Positions 23,738 to 32,371 of a stretch of 36,405 nt of DNA are shown piece by piece. This DNA comes from Actinomycetes bacterium (GTDB lineage Bacteria; Actinomycetota; Acidimicrobiia; Acidimicrobiales; Acidimicrobiaceae), in the NCBI GenBank assembly GCA_021850605.1, contig JAJZLQ010000110.1, positions 1-36,405 on the forward strand, in the 5' to 3' direction. The translations under genes and the position numbers were made by a program. Below the pieces are notes generated by a model that saw only the letters and a list, made by a program, of their open reading frames with translations, had not been told where the DNA came from and ran no database searches. Every line of letters starts with the position of its first letter. The first letter of the stretch is position 1.

Positions 23738-24643
23738 GTGCCATCTATCGAAGTAAATGACCTCTGGGTCCGCTACGGAGACCGCGAAGCGGTCCGGGGC
23801 GTAAGCCTGGCTGTTGAGCCCGGGCGGATTCTCTGCGTCCTGGGACGCAATGGCGCAGGCAAGACATCCACCATCGAGGCAATCGAAGGGTACCGCAGGA
23901 TTGCCAAGGGAACCGTGCGGGTGCTTGGATTGGACCCTGCGCGCCAACGTCGTGAGGTCGTGAAAAAGATCGGGGTGATGCTGCAGGTAGGCGGAATCTA
24001 CCCCCGCATGAACCCCCGTCAGGCGCTAGACCTTTACGCCGGCTTCTACGACGACCCCGTGCCCGTGGATGAACTGGTCAAGTTGGCCGAGCTGGGCTCT
24101 GCGCAAAAGACGCCGTACCGCTTCCTCTCGGGTGGCGAGAAGCAGCGCCTGGCTCTGGCGCTTGCACTCGTCGGCCGACCGGATGTCCTCTTCCTGGACG
24201 AGCCCACCGCCGGGGTCGACGCCGCCGGCAAGCAGCAGATCCGCACCGCTGTGGCTGACATGGCCCGCGCGGGCGTGGCCGTGCTTCTCACAACTCACGA
24301 GCTGAACGAAGCCGAGCGCCTCGCCGACTCGATCGCGGTGATCGACGAGGGCCGGATCATCGCGGAGGGAACGCCGACCGAGCTGAGAGAGCGCTTCGGG
24401 AAGCAGACCGTGGTCTTCCGGACAGCGAGCGCGATCGATGTGGCCTCCTTCTCCCAACGTCTTGGCCTGAAAGTAACCGACCTGGGCGACAACAGTTACA
24501 GACTGGGGGAGGAGGCTCCCCCAAGCATTGTCGGTAGCATCACGGCGCTGCTCGCCGAGCAGCGCATCGACCTCGTCGAGATGAATGCCGGGCGGGGATC
24601 CCTCGAGGACGTATTCCTCGAGATCACAAACGGAGAAGCCTGA
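23738..24643 (+). CDS. ABC-2 exporter ATP-binding protein (CcmA/DrrA-type)
   Basis: A 301-residue ABC ATPase. Walker A GRNGAGKTST is at residues 36-45, the signature LSGGEKQR at 130-137 and Walker B LFLDEPTAGVD at 151-161, followed by the switch His in LLTTHELNEAERLAD. A C-terminal ~85-residue domain follows, as in antibiotic-type exporters. The start is GTG 23738 without a clear RBS. It pairs with the permease gene 45 bases downstream. An ABC-2 pair beside ctaA is also found in mycobacteria (the Rv1456c-Rv1458c region), which suggests a conserved link to respiratory-chain assembly. The substrate is unknown. Confidence 0.92.
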   Translation: MPSIEVNDLWVRYGDREAVRGVSLAVEPGRILCVLGRNGAGKTSTIEAIEGYRRIAKGTVRVLGLDPARQRREVVKKIGVMLQVGGIYPRMNPRQALDLYAGFYDDPVPVDELVKLAELGSAQKTPYRFLSGGEKQRLALALALVGRPDVLFLDEPTAGVDAAGKQQIRTAVADMARAGVAVLLTTHELNEAERLADSIAVIDEGRIIAEGTPTELRERFGKQTVVFRTASAIDVASFSQRLGLKVTDLGDNSYRLGEEAPPSIVGSITALLAEQRIDLVEMNAGRGSLEDVFLEITNGEA

Positions 24644-24688
24644 GCAGGCTCGAACCTGCCCGCTCGCTTAGGCCCAGGAAGAGGAAAG

Positions 24689-25423
24689 TTGGCTGCACAC
24701 CCCTATCAGGCTCAGGCAAAGGCGGAGATCCGCCTGTCAATGACGCAATACGAGTCCTTGCTGGTCACTTTCGGCATACCACTGCTGTTCCTAGTCGCAT
24801 TCTCCCTAATCAAAGTGCTGCCGCTGCCTCATGGGGTGCTCAAGCCGGTTGCATTCCTGGTTCCCGGCACCATCGCGCTGGCCGTCATGGCCACCGGCAT
24901 GGTCTCCCTGGGCATCGCCACGGGCGTGGAGCGCTCCTACGGAGTTCTCAAGCGCCTCGGCACCACTCCGCTGTCGCGTGGAGCGCTGCTAGGGGCCAAG
25001 ATCACCTCGATCGCGGTCATCGAACTGGTCCAAGTCGTACTACTGGCGGTGGTGGGGCTTGCTCTGGGATGGAAGCCGACCGGCAACGCTCTCGCGTTCG
25101 TAGGCGCCATTGTTCTTTCCAGCGCGGCATTCGCCGGAATCGGCCTGATTCTGGCCGGCCGGCTCAAGTCCGAAGCGGTGATCGGAGCTGCAAACGGGCT
25201 CTTCCTGGTGCTGCTCGTGCTGGGCGGCATGATCTTCCCTGTCACTTCACTTCCCGGACCCATCGCCGACGTTGCCCGGCTCCTCCCCGCCTACGCGAGC
25301 GCACACATCCTCTTCGTCGCCTCGACCGGCGCTGCCGGCTCGCTGACGGGCTCGTGGATCGTGCTGCTGGTGTGGGCAATCATTGCTCCGCTGCTGGCCA
25401 CGCGGCTCTTCCGCTTCGAGTAG
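24689..25423 (+). CDS. ABC-2 type exporter permease
   Basis: A 244-residue membrane protein with six hydrophobic segments. Examples are LLVTFGIPLLFLVAFSLIKV, VIELVQVVLLAVVGLALGW and GLFLVVLVLGGMIF-like GLFLVLLVLGGMIFPVTSLP. The cytoplasmic block VERSYGVLKRLGTTPLSRGA is the diagnostic ABC-2 permease motif. TTG 24689 follows the purine-rich GAGGAAAG. A small hairpin (GCAGG/CCTGC, about 24645-24659) sits between it and the ATPase gene. It ends 46 bases before ctaA and is probably in one operon. Confidence 0.9.
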   Translation: MAAHPYQAQAKAEIRLSMTQYESLLVTFGIPLLFLVAFSLIKVLPLPHGVLKPVAFLVPGTIALAVMATGMVSLGIATGVERSYGVLKRLGTTPLSRGALLGAKITSIAVIELVQVVLLAVVGLALGWKPTGNALAFVGAIVLSSAAFAGIGLILAGRLKSEAVIGAANGLFLVLLVLGGMIFPVTSLPGPIADVARLLPAYASAHILFVASTGAAGSLTGSWIVLLVWAIIAPLLATRLFRFE

Positions 25424-25469
25424 GACGGGACGCGTACCGTTGGCGGGCGCCATCGTTTATCCTTGAAGA

Positions 25470-26447
25470 GTGCATCGTCGGCTGTGGACATGGATCTCGA
25501 AATGGGAAGTCAGCCCCCGGCTCTATCGTCGCTTGGCTTACTTCGCCCTGATCGGGCTTTCGCTCATCATCATCACCGGTGGCGCCGTAAGGCTGACTCA
25601 ATCCGGTCTTGGCTGTCCGACGTGGCCTGACTGCCAAGGCAACCAGCTTGTAGCTCAATACTCCTTCCATCCGATGGTGGAGTTCACCAACCGGGTGATC
25701 ACCATCTTCCTCACCGTTGCAGTGATGGTCGCCACCGCGGCCGCCTTCTTCCGCAAGCCGTTCCGCCGCGATCTCGCCTGGCTCAGCATGGGCATGGTCG
25801 GCGGCCTTGTTGCCCAGGTGATCCTCGGGGGAATTACGGTCCTGGAAAAGCTGGCGCCGCCTTTCGTGATGGCGCACTTCCTTCTCTCACTCGTCGTGGT
25901 GCTCGACGCTGTAGTCCTCTACTACCGGGCATCCAGCGAAGGGACCGAATCAGTACGGCTGGTCAGCAAGGAAGCGGTCTGGCTTAGCCGGCTTATGTGG
26001 GTGGCCCTTGCAGCAGTGCTCTTCGTCGGAACCGCCGTCACCGGGTCGGGCCCCCACTCGGGCAGCCCGCTCGCGGTCCGGCTTCCCTTTCCGCTGAGGG
26101 CAGTTGCTGAGCTGCACGCCGACTTTGTCCTCTTCCTGATCGGCCTGACTCTGGCCAGCATCTTCCTGCTACATCAGGGGCGCGCGCCGGAGCCGGTGAT
26201 GAAGCGGGCTCGCGCACTGCTGTGGCTGATGGCCGCCCAGGGTTTCATCGGGTACACACAGTACTTCACCAACCTTCCGGCCCTCCTAGTCGAGTTCCAT
26301 ATCGTTGGCGCGACGGCGGTGTGGGTGGCCATGGTCTGGCACAATCTCAACCTATTCGAGCGGCGAGTTCCGGTCGGATCCGCACCCGCGGTTGATGAGC
26401 ACGTAGGAACCGAACTAGCTGATAGGGGCGTAGCCGGTCAGGCCTAA
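25470..26447 (+). CDS. ctaA: Heme A synthase (CtaA/Cox15 family)
   Basis: A 325-residue eight-TM protein that oxidises heme O to heme A for aa3-type cytochrome oxidase. The start-proximal GGAVRLTQSGLGCPTWPDCQ holds the paired cysteines Cys49 and Cys55 of type-2 CtaA proteins. Heme-ligand histidines are visible in VMAHFLLSL, ELHADFVLF and VEFHIVGATA. At the fourth position the classic E-x-x-H-R is EFTNR (Glu71, Asn74), an Asn variant I recall from actinobacterial CtaA. GTG 25470 is used. Its place after an ABC-2 exporter matches mycobacterial gene order. Confidence 0.92.
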   Translation: MHRRLWTWISKWEVSPRLYRRLAYFALIGLSLIIITGGAVRLTQSGLGCPTWPDCQGNQLVAQYSFHPMVEFTNRVITIFLTVAVMVATAAAFFRKPFRRDLAWLSMGMVGGLVAQVILGGITVLEKLAPPFVMAHFLLSLVVVLDAVVLYYRASSEGTESVRLVSKEAVWLSRLMWVALAAVLFVGTAVTGSGPHSGSPLAVRLPFPLRAVAELHADFVLFLIGLTLASIFLLHQGRAPEPVMKRARALLWLMAAQGFIGYTQYFTNLPALLVEFHIVGATAVWVAMVWHNLNLFERRVPVGSAPAVDEHVGTELADRGVAGQA

Positions 26448-26551
26448 GTGCCCGGATCCCGAGACGCTCCAGCGACCGTTGAGTCTTGACCGGCGGCGTA
26501 GCATGGAATCGCCACTCCGAATTCCTTGCCGATCGAGGAGAAGTCGCTAAG

Positions 26552-26845
26552 TTGCCTACCGGTACGTCCACCGAGGAAAAAATCGTCACAGGAACCGGCG
26601 AAAGTCTTGACTCGCCCTGGAAAGTCGTCCTCTGGAACGATCCCATCAATCTCATCTCCTACGTGATCTGGGTTCTCGAGACGCTGTTCGGCTATTCAAC
26701 CTCCAAGGCGACGGCGCTCACGATGGAGGTGCACAACAATGGCCGTGCCATCGTGTCACACGGCCCCCGCGAAAAGGCGGAAATGGACGCAAGCAGGCTG
26801 CACGAAAAGGGACTCTGGGCAACTCTGGAAAGAGAATCGGACTGA
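26552..26845 (+). CDS. clpS: ClpS adaptor protein
   Basis: A 97-residue ClpS that binds the ClpA/ClpC N-domain and delivers N-degron substrates to the ClpP protease. The core SPWKVVLWNDPINLISYVIW contains the N-D-x-x-N substrate-pocket motif. Next come LFGYSTSKATALTMEVHNNG and the conserved VSHGPREKAEMDASRLHEKG helix. I start at TTG 26552, which has GAGGAG at 26535-26540; an upstream frame to 26486 lacks this support. A DUF2017 gene follows 17 bases later, the usual actinobacterial pairing. Confidence 0.93.
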   Translation: MPTGTSTEEKIVTGTGESLDSPWKVVLWNDPINLISYVIWVLETLFGYSTSKATALTMEVHNNGRAIVSHGPREKAEMDASRLHEKGLWATLERESD

Positions 26846-26862
26846 GCGGTGTTTCAAGTCCT

Positions 26863-27348
26863 GTGACTGAAATAAGGGGCCCGCTGAAGCAGATCGACGG
26901 CGATCGCTTCGAAAATCTCCTCACCGACGAGGAGAAGGAATTGCTGGGCATGCTCCCCGGAGTTGTCGTGGAGGCCATCGCCGCCCACAGCCCCTACGTC
27001 ACGCGCCTCTTTCCGCCGACATATCCCTTTGACCATACGGCCCAGAAAGAGATCGAGGATGTGGGCTCAGATTCGCTGGCGGAGGAACACCGGCGCATCC
27101 TGGAGGGCCTTGCCGACACGGTGAACAAGCCCGTGCTTACGCACCAGGACCTTGTCGTTTGGGTCGGTGCCATCAACGACATCCGCCTTCTCATCGGAAC
27201 CGCCCTGGACGTGTACGAGGAAATGGACCGGCCAGGGGAGGATGACCCGCGTTTCCAGGATTTCGTGATCTTCGATTACCTAACCTGGCTGCAGGGATCC
27301 CTGTTGGCATTTCTTTCGGGACAGTTGGGGAAAGGCGAGCAAAGCTAG
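26863..27348 (+). CDS. DUF2017 family protein
   Basis: A 161-residue, mostly helical, acidic protein of the DUF2017 family that follows clpS in many actinobacteria. Seen features are the opening EIRGPLKQIDGDRFENLLTD, a Leu-rich helix LLGMLPGVVVEAIAAHSPYV, then FPPTYPFDHTAQKEIED and a C-terminal helix QDFVIFDYLTWLQGSLLAFL. Its biochemical role is unknown to me. Conserved linkage suggests a connection to ClpS-dependent proteolysis. The start is GTG 26863. Confidence 0.85.
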   Translation: MTEIRGPLKQIDGDRFENLLTDEEKELLGMLPGVVVEAIAAHSPYVTRLFPPTYPFDHTAQKEIEDVGSDSLAEEHRRILEGLADTVNKPVLTHQDLVVWVGAINDIRLLIGTALDVYEEMDRPGEDDPRFQDFVIFDYLTWLQGSLLAFLSGQLGKGEQS

Positions 27349-27494
27349 GCGCCGGGCGCCTGAGGGGATTGCATTATCGCCTCGCAATTGCGCCGGTCGT
27401 CGATTCAGGACACCAACGCGAGACATCTAGCGGGTTCAACCCGGCCGCGACCAAAGATAGTGTGCAGCCAGGGCCAAGCAAGGAGGGTTCGACC

Positions 27495-29126
27495 ATGGCG
27501 CGACCGCGTCTATTGCCTGACACCCGGATCGCAGTCGTCGATTCCGTGGGGCACGGAAGCCCGGCCGCATGGCGGGCCGCCTTTAGGGGCGCAAGGGCCG
27601 TCGAAGTCTTAGCCGATACGCCCTCGGCCATCGCCGCGGATGCCGATTTGGTGGTCGTGGCCGATGCCACGGCACTTGCCACTTCTGAGATGGAGGCCTT
27701 GCACAAGCTGGATTCCGTCCTGGCATTTGTCCCCTCGTCCACGCAAGACCTCTCGCACATGGTTGGCGCCTCGGCGGGAGTCAGGGGCACCTACTTGGGT
27801 GAAGGGGAATGGTTCGTCAACCCCGGACCGAGCTTGGGCATCCCAGGCGAATTCGCTGTGCGCTCGACCTTGGTGGAGCTTGAAACCAGCGGACGAGCCT
27901 GCGACGTGTCGGCAGTCGTCTCGGTCGGCTTCAAGGACCGTAACGTGGCGCTCTCATGCGACGGCATCCATATGATCGGCTTTTCGGCACGGGCGTTTTT
28001 GGCCGACGCCGAGCTTGCCCGTTTCGCTCGTCGCCTCGCGCTGGGCCCACTTGCGGTCAACTGCGACATCGCCATAGGGATTGTCGGATACGGCCCCTAC
28101 GGAGGGATGGGCCACTACCACGGGGCGGGTTGCCAGGCCACACCCGGCCTTCGCCTGGCCGCCATCGCCGAGCCAAGCTCGGGCAGGCGCGAGTCCGCTC
28201 TGGTGCAATTCCCGGACATTGCCGCGCACCCCGACGCCGGATCGCTCTTTGGCAATTCCGAGGTCGACATGGTTATCATCGCGACTCCACCCAACAGCCA
28301 CTACCAGCTCGCGCTCGAGGCCCTGGAGGCAGGCAAGCACGTTGTACTGGAAAAGCCCATGGCACTTACCGTTGCCGAGGCCGACGAGTTGATCGATATC
28401 GCCCAACGGCGGGAGCGGGTGCTGACCGTGCACCAGAATCGTCGGTTCGACGCCGACTACCTGGCCCTGGCAAGGCTGATCCAGGACGGTACGCTGGGCG
28501 AGGTATTCAACATAGAAACCTTCGTGGGATCCTTCGAGCACCCCTGCCGCGCCTGGCACTCCGACGAATCGGTCTCGGGCGGTGCCGCCTACGACTGGGG
28601 ATCCCACCATATCGACTGGATCCTTCAGCTGTACCGGGATCGTCCGACCGAGATCTTCGTAACTGACCACAAGCGCGTCTGGCACGATGTCACCAATGTC
28701 GACCAGATCAGCATCCGGATGGTCTTTGGCGACGGGCGCGAAGCCACCTTCGTGCAGTCCGACGTAGCCGGCGAGCGCAAGCCCAAGTTCTATGTGCAGG
28801 GGACCCGTGGCACCGCCACCGGGCGCTACGCTCCAGTGCGCCAGGCCGAGGTGGAATTCCCCTTCGGATTCCGCATGCGCGAGTTCCACCATGCTGAGGC
28901 ACCGGTCGAGCTCTCGGCAACCATATACGAGGGTCACGGACGTACGCACTCCCTGCTGATTCCACCCGTACGCACGCCCGACTTCGCTTTTCACGCCAAT
29001 CTTTCTGCTCATCTCCACTACGGCGAGCCGCTGGCCGTCACCCCCGAGTCCGTACGTCCGGTAATCGAGGTACTCGAGGTCGCTCAAGCCCTGAGCGAGA
29101 ACCGTGAGCACCATGCCAAACTCTGA
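27495..29126 (+). CDS. Gfo/Idh/MocA oxidoreductase with an unrecognised N-terminal domain
   Basis: A 543-residue protein. Residues ~190-540 are a Gfo/Idh/MocA dehydrogenase, an NAD(P)-dependent enzyme family acting mostly on sugars or inositols. Its Rossmann motif GIVGYGPYGGMGHYHG is near residue 195, VVLEKPMAL (catalytic Lys) near 285, and SGGAAYDWGSHHIDW (catalytic His region) near 365. The first ~190 residues, starting LLPDTRIAVVDSVGHGSPAA and ending GFSARAFLADAELARFARRL, are not a usual part of this family and look like a separate alpha/beta domain. ATG 27495 has a perfect AAGGAGG site at 27480-27486. A second Gfo/Idh gene overlaps its end. Confidence 0.87.
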   Translation: MARPRLLPDTRIAVVDSVGHGSPAAWRAAFRGARAVEVLADTPSAIAADADLVVVADATALATSEMEALHKLDSVLAFVPSSTQDLSHMVGASAGVRGTYLGEGEWFVNPGPSLGIPGEFAVRSTLVELETSGRACDVSAVVSVGFKDRNVALSCDGIHMIGFSARAFLADAELARFARRLALGPLAVNCDIAIGIVGYGPYGGMGHYHGAGCQATPGLRLAAIAEPSSGRRESALVQFPDIAAHPDAGSLFGNSEVDMVIIATPPNSHYQLALEALEAGKHVVLEKPMALTVAEADELIDIAQRRERVLTVHQNRRFDADYLALARLIQDGTLGEVFNIETFVGSFEHPCRAWHSDESVSGGAAYDWGSHHIDWILQLYRDRPTEIFVTDHKRVWHDVTNVDQISIRMVFGDGREATFVQSDVAGERKPKFYVQGTRGTATGRYAPVRQAEVEFPFGFRMREFHHAEAPVELSATIYEGHGRTHSLLIPPVRTPDFAFHANLSAHLHYGEPLAVTPESVRPVIEVLEVAQALSENREHHAKL

Positions 29127-30090
29127 CAGCGCCAAGCGTGAACGCGTGCGCTGGGGCGTTATCGGAGCTGCCTCATTCGTCGCCAATGCGGCCGTGATAC
29201 CGGCCATCCTTGCGGACCCCAATGCAAGGCTCGCCGCCTACGCCTCGCTGTCGGGGGGCTCGGGGTTGCCGGCGGAAAGGGCGGGCGCTCGGCGCTTCGC
29301 CGACTACGCCTCGCTCATCGGCTCCGGTGAAGTGGACGCCGTTTATGTCGCCCTCCCCAACTCCCTCCATCTGCCGGTGGTGCGCATGGCTGTCGCAGCA
29401 GGCGTCCCCACCCTGTGTGAGAAGCCCCTTGCCCTTGATGCCAACGAAGTCTCGGCTATCGCCGATTGCGCGTTGGCCAACAAGGTCCTGGTAGGTGAGG
29501 CCTATATGACCCAATTCCATCTCCGCGACCGGCGCTTCCGCTCCTACATCCAGGATGGAGGCATCGGACCCTTGCGGGAGATCGAAGCGGAGTTCACCTT
29601 CGAGCTGGCGCCTGGCGAAAATTATCGCTGGAAGGGATCAATGGGTGGTGGAGCGCTTCTGGACGTGGGCGTTTACCTCCTTGACCCGATCGTGGAACTT
29701 GCCGGCGCAACCCCCCGGATCGAGGGGGTGGAGCGCAAAATGCAAGGGGACATCGACGTCGAGACAGCTGTTGAACTGAGCTTCGACCGTGGCCCCAGAG
29801 CACGAGTGGTTGCGTCATTCGTGCAGCCGGAGCGGCAGCGGCTAGAGGTACGCGGGGCACACGGCACCGCTGAGATGGCCAACCCATTCACCCCCGGCAC
29901 TTCTGACACCGAAATCCGGATCAACCGGCAAGGCACGGAGCAGTTGATCTCCTCCCGGCCCTCGAACCCATATGAACTGATGGTAAAGGAGTTCGCGAAC
30001 AGTTTGCGTGACGGGACTCCCTTTCCGAGACCGCTCGGTCGGAGCGTTGCGGTTGCCCAACTCTTGAACCGCATAGCGGACACAAGCTAA
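29113..30090 (+). CDS. Gfo/Idh/MocA family oxidoreductase
   Basis: A ~325-residue NAD(P)-dependent oxidoreductase. The N-terminal Rossmann fold begins VRWGVIGAASFVANAAVIPA. The Lys-containing motif TLCEKPLALDANEVSAIADC lies near residue 103, and GGGALLDVGVYLLDPIVELA includes the family's D-x-G-x-Y-x-x-D core. The C-terminal half is the beta-sheet substrate domain. ATG 29113 is chosen; GTG 29104 is an in-frame alternative. The gene overlaps the preceding Gfo/Idh gene by 14 bases, so the two are likely co-translated and may act on one pathway. Substrates are not predictable. Confidence 0.9.
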   Translation: MPNSDSAKRERVRWGVIGAASFVANAAVIPAILADPNARLAAYASLSGGSGLPAERAGARRFADYASLIGSGEVDAVYVALPNSLHLPVVRMAVAAGVPTLCEKPLALDANEVSAIADCALANKVLVGEAYMTQFHLRDRRFRSYIQDGGIGPLREIEAEFTFELAPGENYRWKGSMGGGALLDVGVYLLDPIVELAGATPRIEGVERKMQGDIDVETAVELSFDRGPRARVVASFVQPERQRLEVRGAHGTAEMANPFTPGTSDTEIRINRQGTEQLISSRPSNPYELMVKEFANSLRDGTPFPRPLGRSVAVAQLLNRIADTS

Positions 30091-30143
30091 CCAGGGAAGG
30101 CGGGTTACGGAATGCCTCGGCCGGCGCGATTGTTTCCTCCACC

Positions 30144-31004
30144 GTGAAACGACAGCTTTTCGACGTTGGGAACGGAGTTGCCCTCTCGGGGGTCGTCCGC
30201 GGCGAAATGCCGCCGGACTTCCTCCTCGTGCACGGACTGGCCTCCAATGCTCTGCTGTGGGACGGTGTCGGCTATCAATTGGAGCGAGCAGGCAGATCCA
30301 GTCTGGCAATCGATCAGCGGGGGCACGGGCTCAGCTCCAAGCCGGACTGGGGCTTTACGCACCCTCAGTTGGTGGAGGACCTTACCAAGGTGTTGTCCTT
30401 GGCGGCCGGCCAACAGCACCCGGACCCATGCATTGTCGTGGGCCAGTCATGGGGGGCGGCTGTGGTGGCGCTGTTTGCTCAGGCGCAACCTCAAAGCGTC
30501 TCGGGCGTCGTACTGATCGATGGGGGCGTCTTCGATTTGAAAGAGCACTTCCGCACCTGGGAGGAGTGCGCCTCGGTCCTGGCGCCGCCCAAACTCTCCC
30601 GCTTCTCCTTCTCACAGCTGACCGACCACATCCGCTCTGCGCACAAGGATTGGAGCGAAGAGGCCCTGAGTGCGGCGCTCGGCAATCTCGAGGAGCTGGC
30701 GGATGGAACCGCCCGGGCGAAGCTTGGCCGAGAGCAGCACATGCAGATCCTTCACGAACTCTACGACTACACGCCGACCGAGGTCCTTTCCAACCTTGGA
30801 GTTCCTATTTTTGCGCTCCTGGCGATCAAGCATGACGAGGTGGAGTCAGGCGAGCGGCGCGAGCGGCTCAACGCGCTTGTCCAAAAGGTCGGCCTGCAAA
30901 CTGAGATCTTTGTCGACGGAGACCATGACCTGCATGCCCAATATCCGGAGCGGGTCGCCGACCTTCTCCTTGCTTTCGAGAGCAAGATCGGAGAGGCGGC
31001 CTGA
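30144..31004 (+). CDS. Alpha/beta hydrolase
   Basis: A 286-residue alpha/beta-hydrolase fold enzyme. The oxyanion segment FLLVHGLASNALLWDGVGYQ is followed by the nucleophile elbow VVGQSWGAAVV (Ser in G-Q-S-W-G) and a C-terminal DGDHDLHAQYPE with the catalytic His. LAIDQRGHGLSSKPD is the typical strand-turn of the esterase/haloalkane-dehalogenase-like group. GTG 30144 has no clear RBS. It lies 53 bases after the second Gfo/Idh gene and two bases before the next gene, suggesting one transcript. Substrate unknown. Confidence 0.88.
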   Translation: MKRQLFDVGNGVALSGVVRGEMPPDFLLVHGLASNALLWDGVGYQLERAGRSSLAIDQRGHGLSSKPDWGFTHPQLVEDLTKVLSLAAGQQHPDPCIVVGQSWGAAVVALFAQAQPQSVSGVVLIDGGVFDLKEHFRTWEECASVLAPPKLSRFSFSQLTDHIRSAHKDWSEEALSAALGNLEELADGTARAKLGREQHMQILHELYDYTPTEVLSNLGVPIFALLAIKHDEVESGERRERLNALVQKVGLQTEIFVDGDHDLHAQYPERVADLLLAFESKIGEAA

Positions 31005-31006
31005 TC

Positions 31007-32263
31007 ATGGCAAGAATCCTCATGCTCATGGGATCGGGTGAGACCAGTCCCACCATGGTCAAATCCCATCGCGAGATTTTCTCCCTGTTGCCCAACCCGG
31101 CCAAAGCCGTCATCCTGGACACGCCCTTCGGCTTCCAGGGCAATGCCGATGACATTGCCCAGAAGGCCATCGACTACTTCAAGACCTCAGTCGGCGTAAA
31201 GGTCGACCTTGCCTCGATGCGGGAGGCCTCCAGGGCTTCATCCCTGCAGCTGGAGTCATTCGCCAATCAACTGCGTGACGCGGACTACGTCTTTGCAGGC
31301 CCAGGCAGCCCGACTTATGCGTTGCGTCAATGGTCCGACCTGCCTTTGGCTTCCATTCTTGCCCAAAAGTTGACCACTGGCGGGGTGGTAGCATTCTCGT
31401 CCGCCGCGGTCCTCACTCTCGGCCACCACACGATCCCCGTCTACGAGATCTACAAGGTAGGAGAGCCCGTCCAACTTCGCAAAGGCTTGGACGTCCTTGC
31501 CGCAATCGGGCTTAACGCGCTGGTGATTCCGCACTTCAACAATGCCGAGGGGCAGAATCACGACACCCGTTTCTGCTACATGGGGCAGGAACGCCTGGAC
31601 CTGCTGATGTCCCAGCTCGACCAGGGATGCGCAGTGATCGGAATCGACGAGCACACCGGGATCATCATCGACCTGGAACAAGGCAGCGTGCGCTTTGTCG
31701 GCCTCGGTACCGTGACCCTTCTTCAAGGCTCAGGACGTGCCGTCTACCAGGCCGGCGAACAGCTGACATTCGAAGATTTCCGCTCCGCGCTTGCCACCGT
31801 GAGCGAAATGCACGTGGCGGCCAAGCCGGAACAGGCAAGAAGCGATGTATCCGGGGAGCAGCAGGCGGAATCGCCGCTTCTGGCGAGCATAGAGTCGCAC
31901 CAAGCGCGTTTCGATGCCGCCCTGAAATCACGCGACTCGCATACGGCGCTTGAAACCATTCTCGATCTGGAAGACGAGCTCGCCGCCTGGTCGGCCGACA
32001 CTCTACAGTCCGACGAAATGGAGAAGGGCCGAGCGGCTCTTCGCTCCATGGTGAGCCGTCTCGAGCCGATCGTCCATGAGGGCCTCGTCAGCGCGGAGGA
32101 ACGGATCGGGCCACTGATGGAAACGCTCATGGAGCTTCGAGCCGGAGCAAGGGCGGAACGTCGATGGGGCGACGCCGACGCCATCCGCGATAAACTCGAC
32201 AAGCTAGGAATCGTCGTTCAAGACACGCCCGACGGAGCGATCTGGCACATTGCCAAGCCCTGA
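31007..32263 (+). CDS. Peptidase-E-like GATase1-fold protein fused to a CysS-like C-terminal domain
   Basis: A 418-residue two-part protein. Residues 1-260 resemble the peptidase S51/cyanophycinase branch of class I glutamine-amidotransferase folds: RILMLMGSGETSPTMVK, DYVFAGPGSPTYAL (GPGS at 98-101), GGVVAFSSAAVLTLG (candidate nucleophile Ser131 or Ser132) and CAVIGIDEHTGIIIDLE. Residues ~295-418 resemble the anticodon-binding DALR and tail region of cysteinyl-tRNA synthetase, ending RAERRWGDADAIRDKLDKLG and VVQDTPDGAIWHI. No HIGH or KMSKS catalytic motifs are present. ATG 31007 starts two bases after the hydrolase stop. It ends 35 bases before tRNA-Glu. Function unknown. Confidence 0.78.
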   Translation: MARILMLMGSGETSPTMVKSHREIFSLLPNPAKAVILDTPFGFQGNADDIAQKAIDYFKTSVGVKVDLASMREASRASSLQLESFANQLRDADYVFAGPGSPTYALRQWSDLPLASILAQKLTTGGVVAFSSAAVLTLGHHTIPVYEIYKVGEPVQLRKGLDVLAAIGLNALVIPHFNNAEGQNHDTRFCYMGQERLDLLMSQLDQGCAVIGIDEHTGIIIDLEQGSVRFVGLGTVTLLQGSGRAVYQAGEQLTFEDFRSALATVSEMHVAAKPEQARSDVSGEQQAESPLLASIESHQARFDAALKSRDSHTALETILDLEDELAAWSADTLQSDEMEKGRAALRSMVSRLEPIVHEGLVSAEERIGPLMETLMELRAGARAERRWGDADAIRDKLDKLGIVVQDTPDGAIWHIAKP

Positions 32264-32298
32264 GAGCTTGCGGTTTGATCGGCGATGCCTGGTAGCCA

Positions 32299-32371
32299 GC
32301 CCCCATCGTCTAGTGGCCTAGGACGTCGCCCTTTCACGGCGGTAACACGGGTTCGAATCCCGTTGGGGGTG
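32299..32371 (+). tRNA. tRNA-Glu (anticodon TTC)
   Basis: A 73-base cloverleaf. The acceptor stem is GCCCCCA/TGGGGGT with a G-U first pair, the anticodon stem-loop is TCGCC-CTTTCAC-GGCGG giving anticodon TTC, and the T arm is ACGGG-TTCGAAT-CCCGT. The discriminator base is G and the 3' CCA is not encoded. It lies 35 bases downstream of the GATase/CysS-like fusion gene on the same strand. Confidence 0.93.

Noticed and set aside
27954-29222. 422-codon minus-strand frame
   Set aside because: It is an antisense shadow of the Gfo/Idh gene, whose motifs and RBS are clear on the plus strand.
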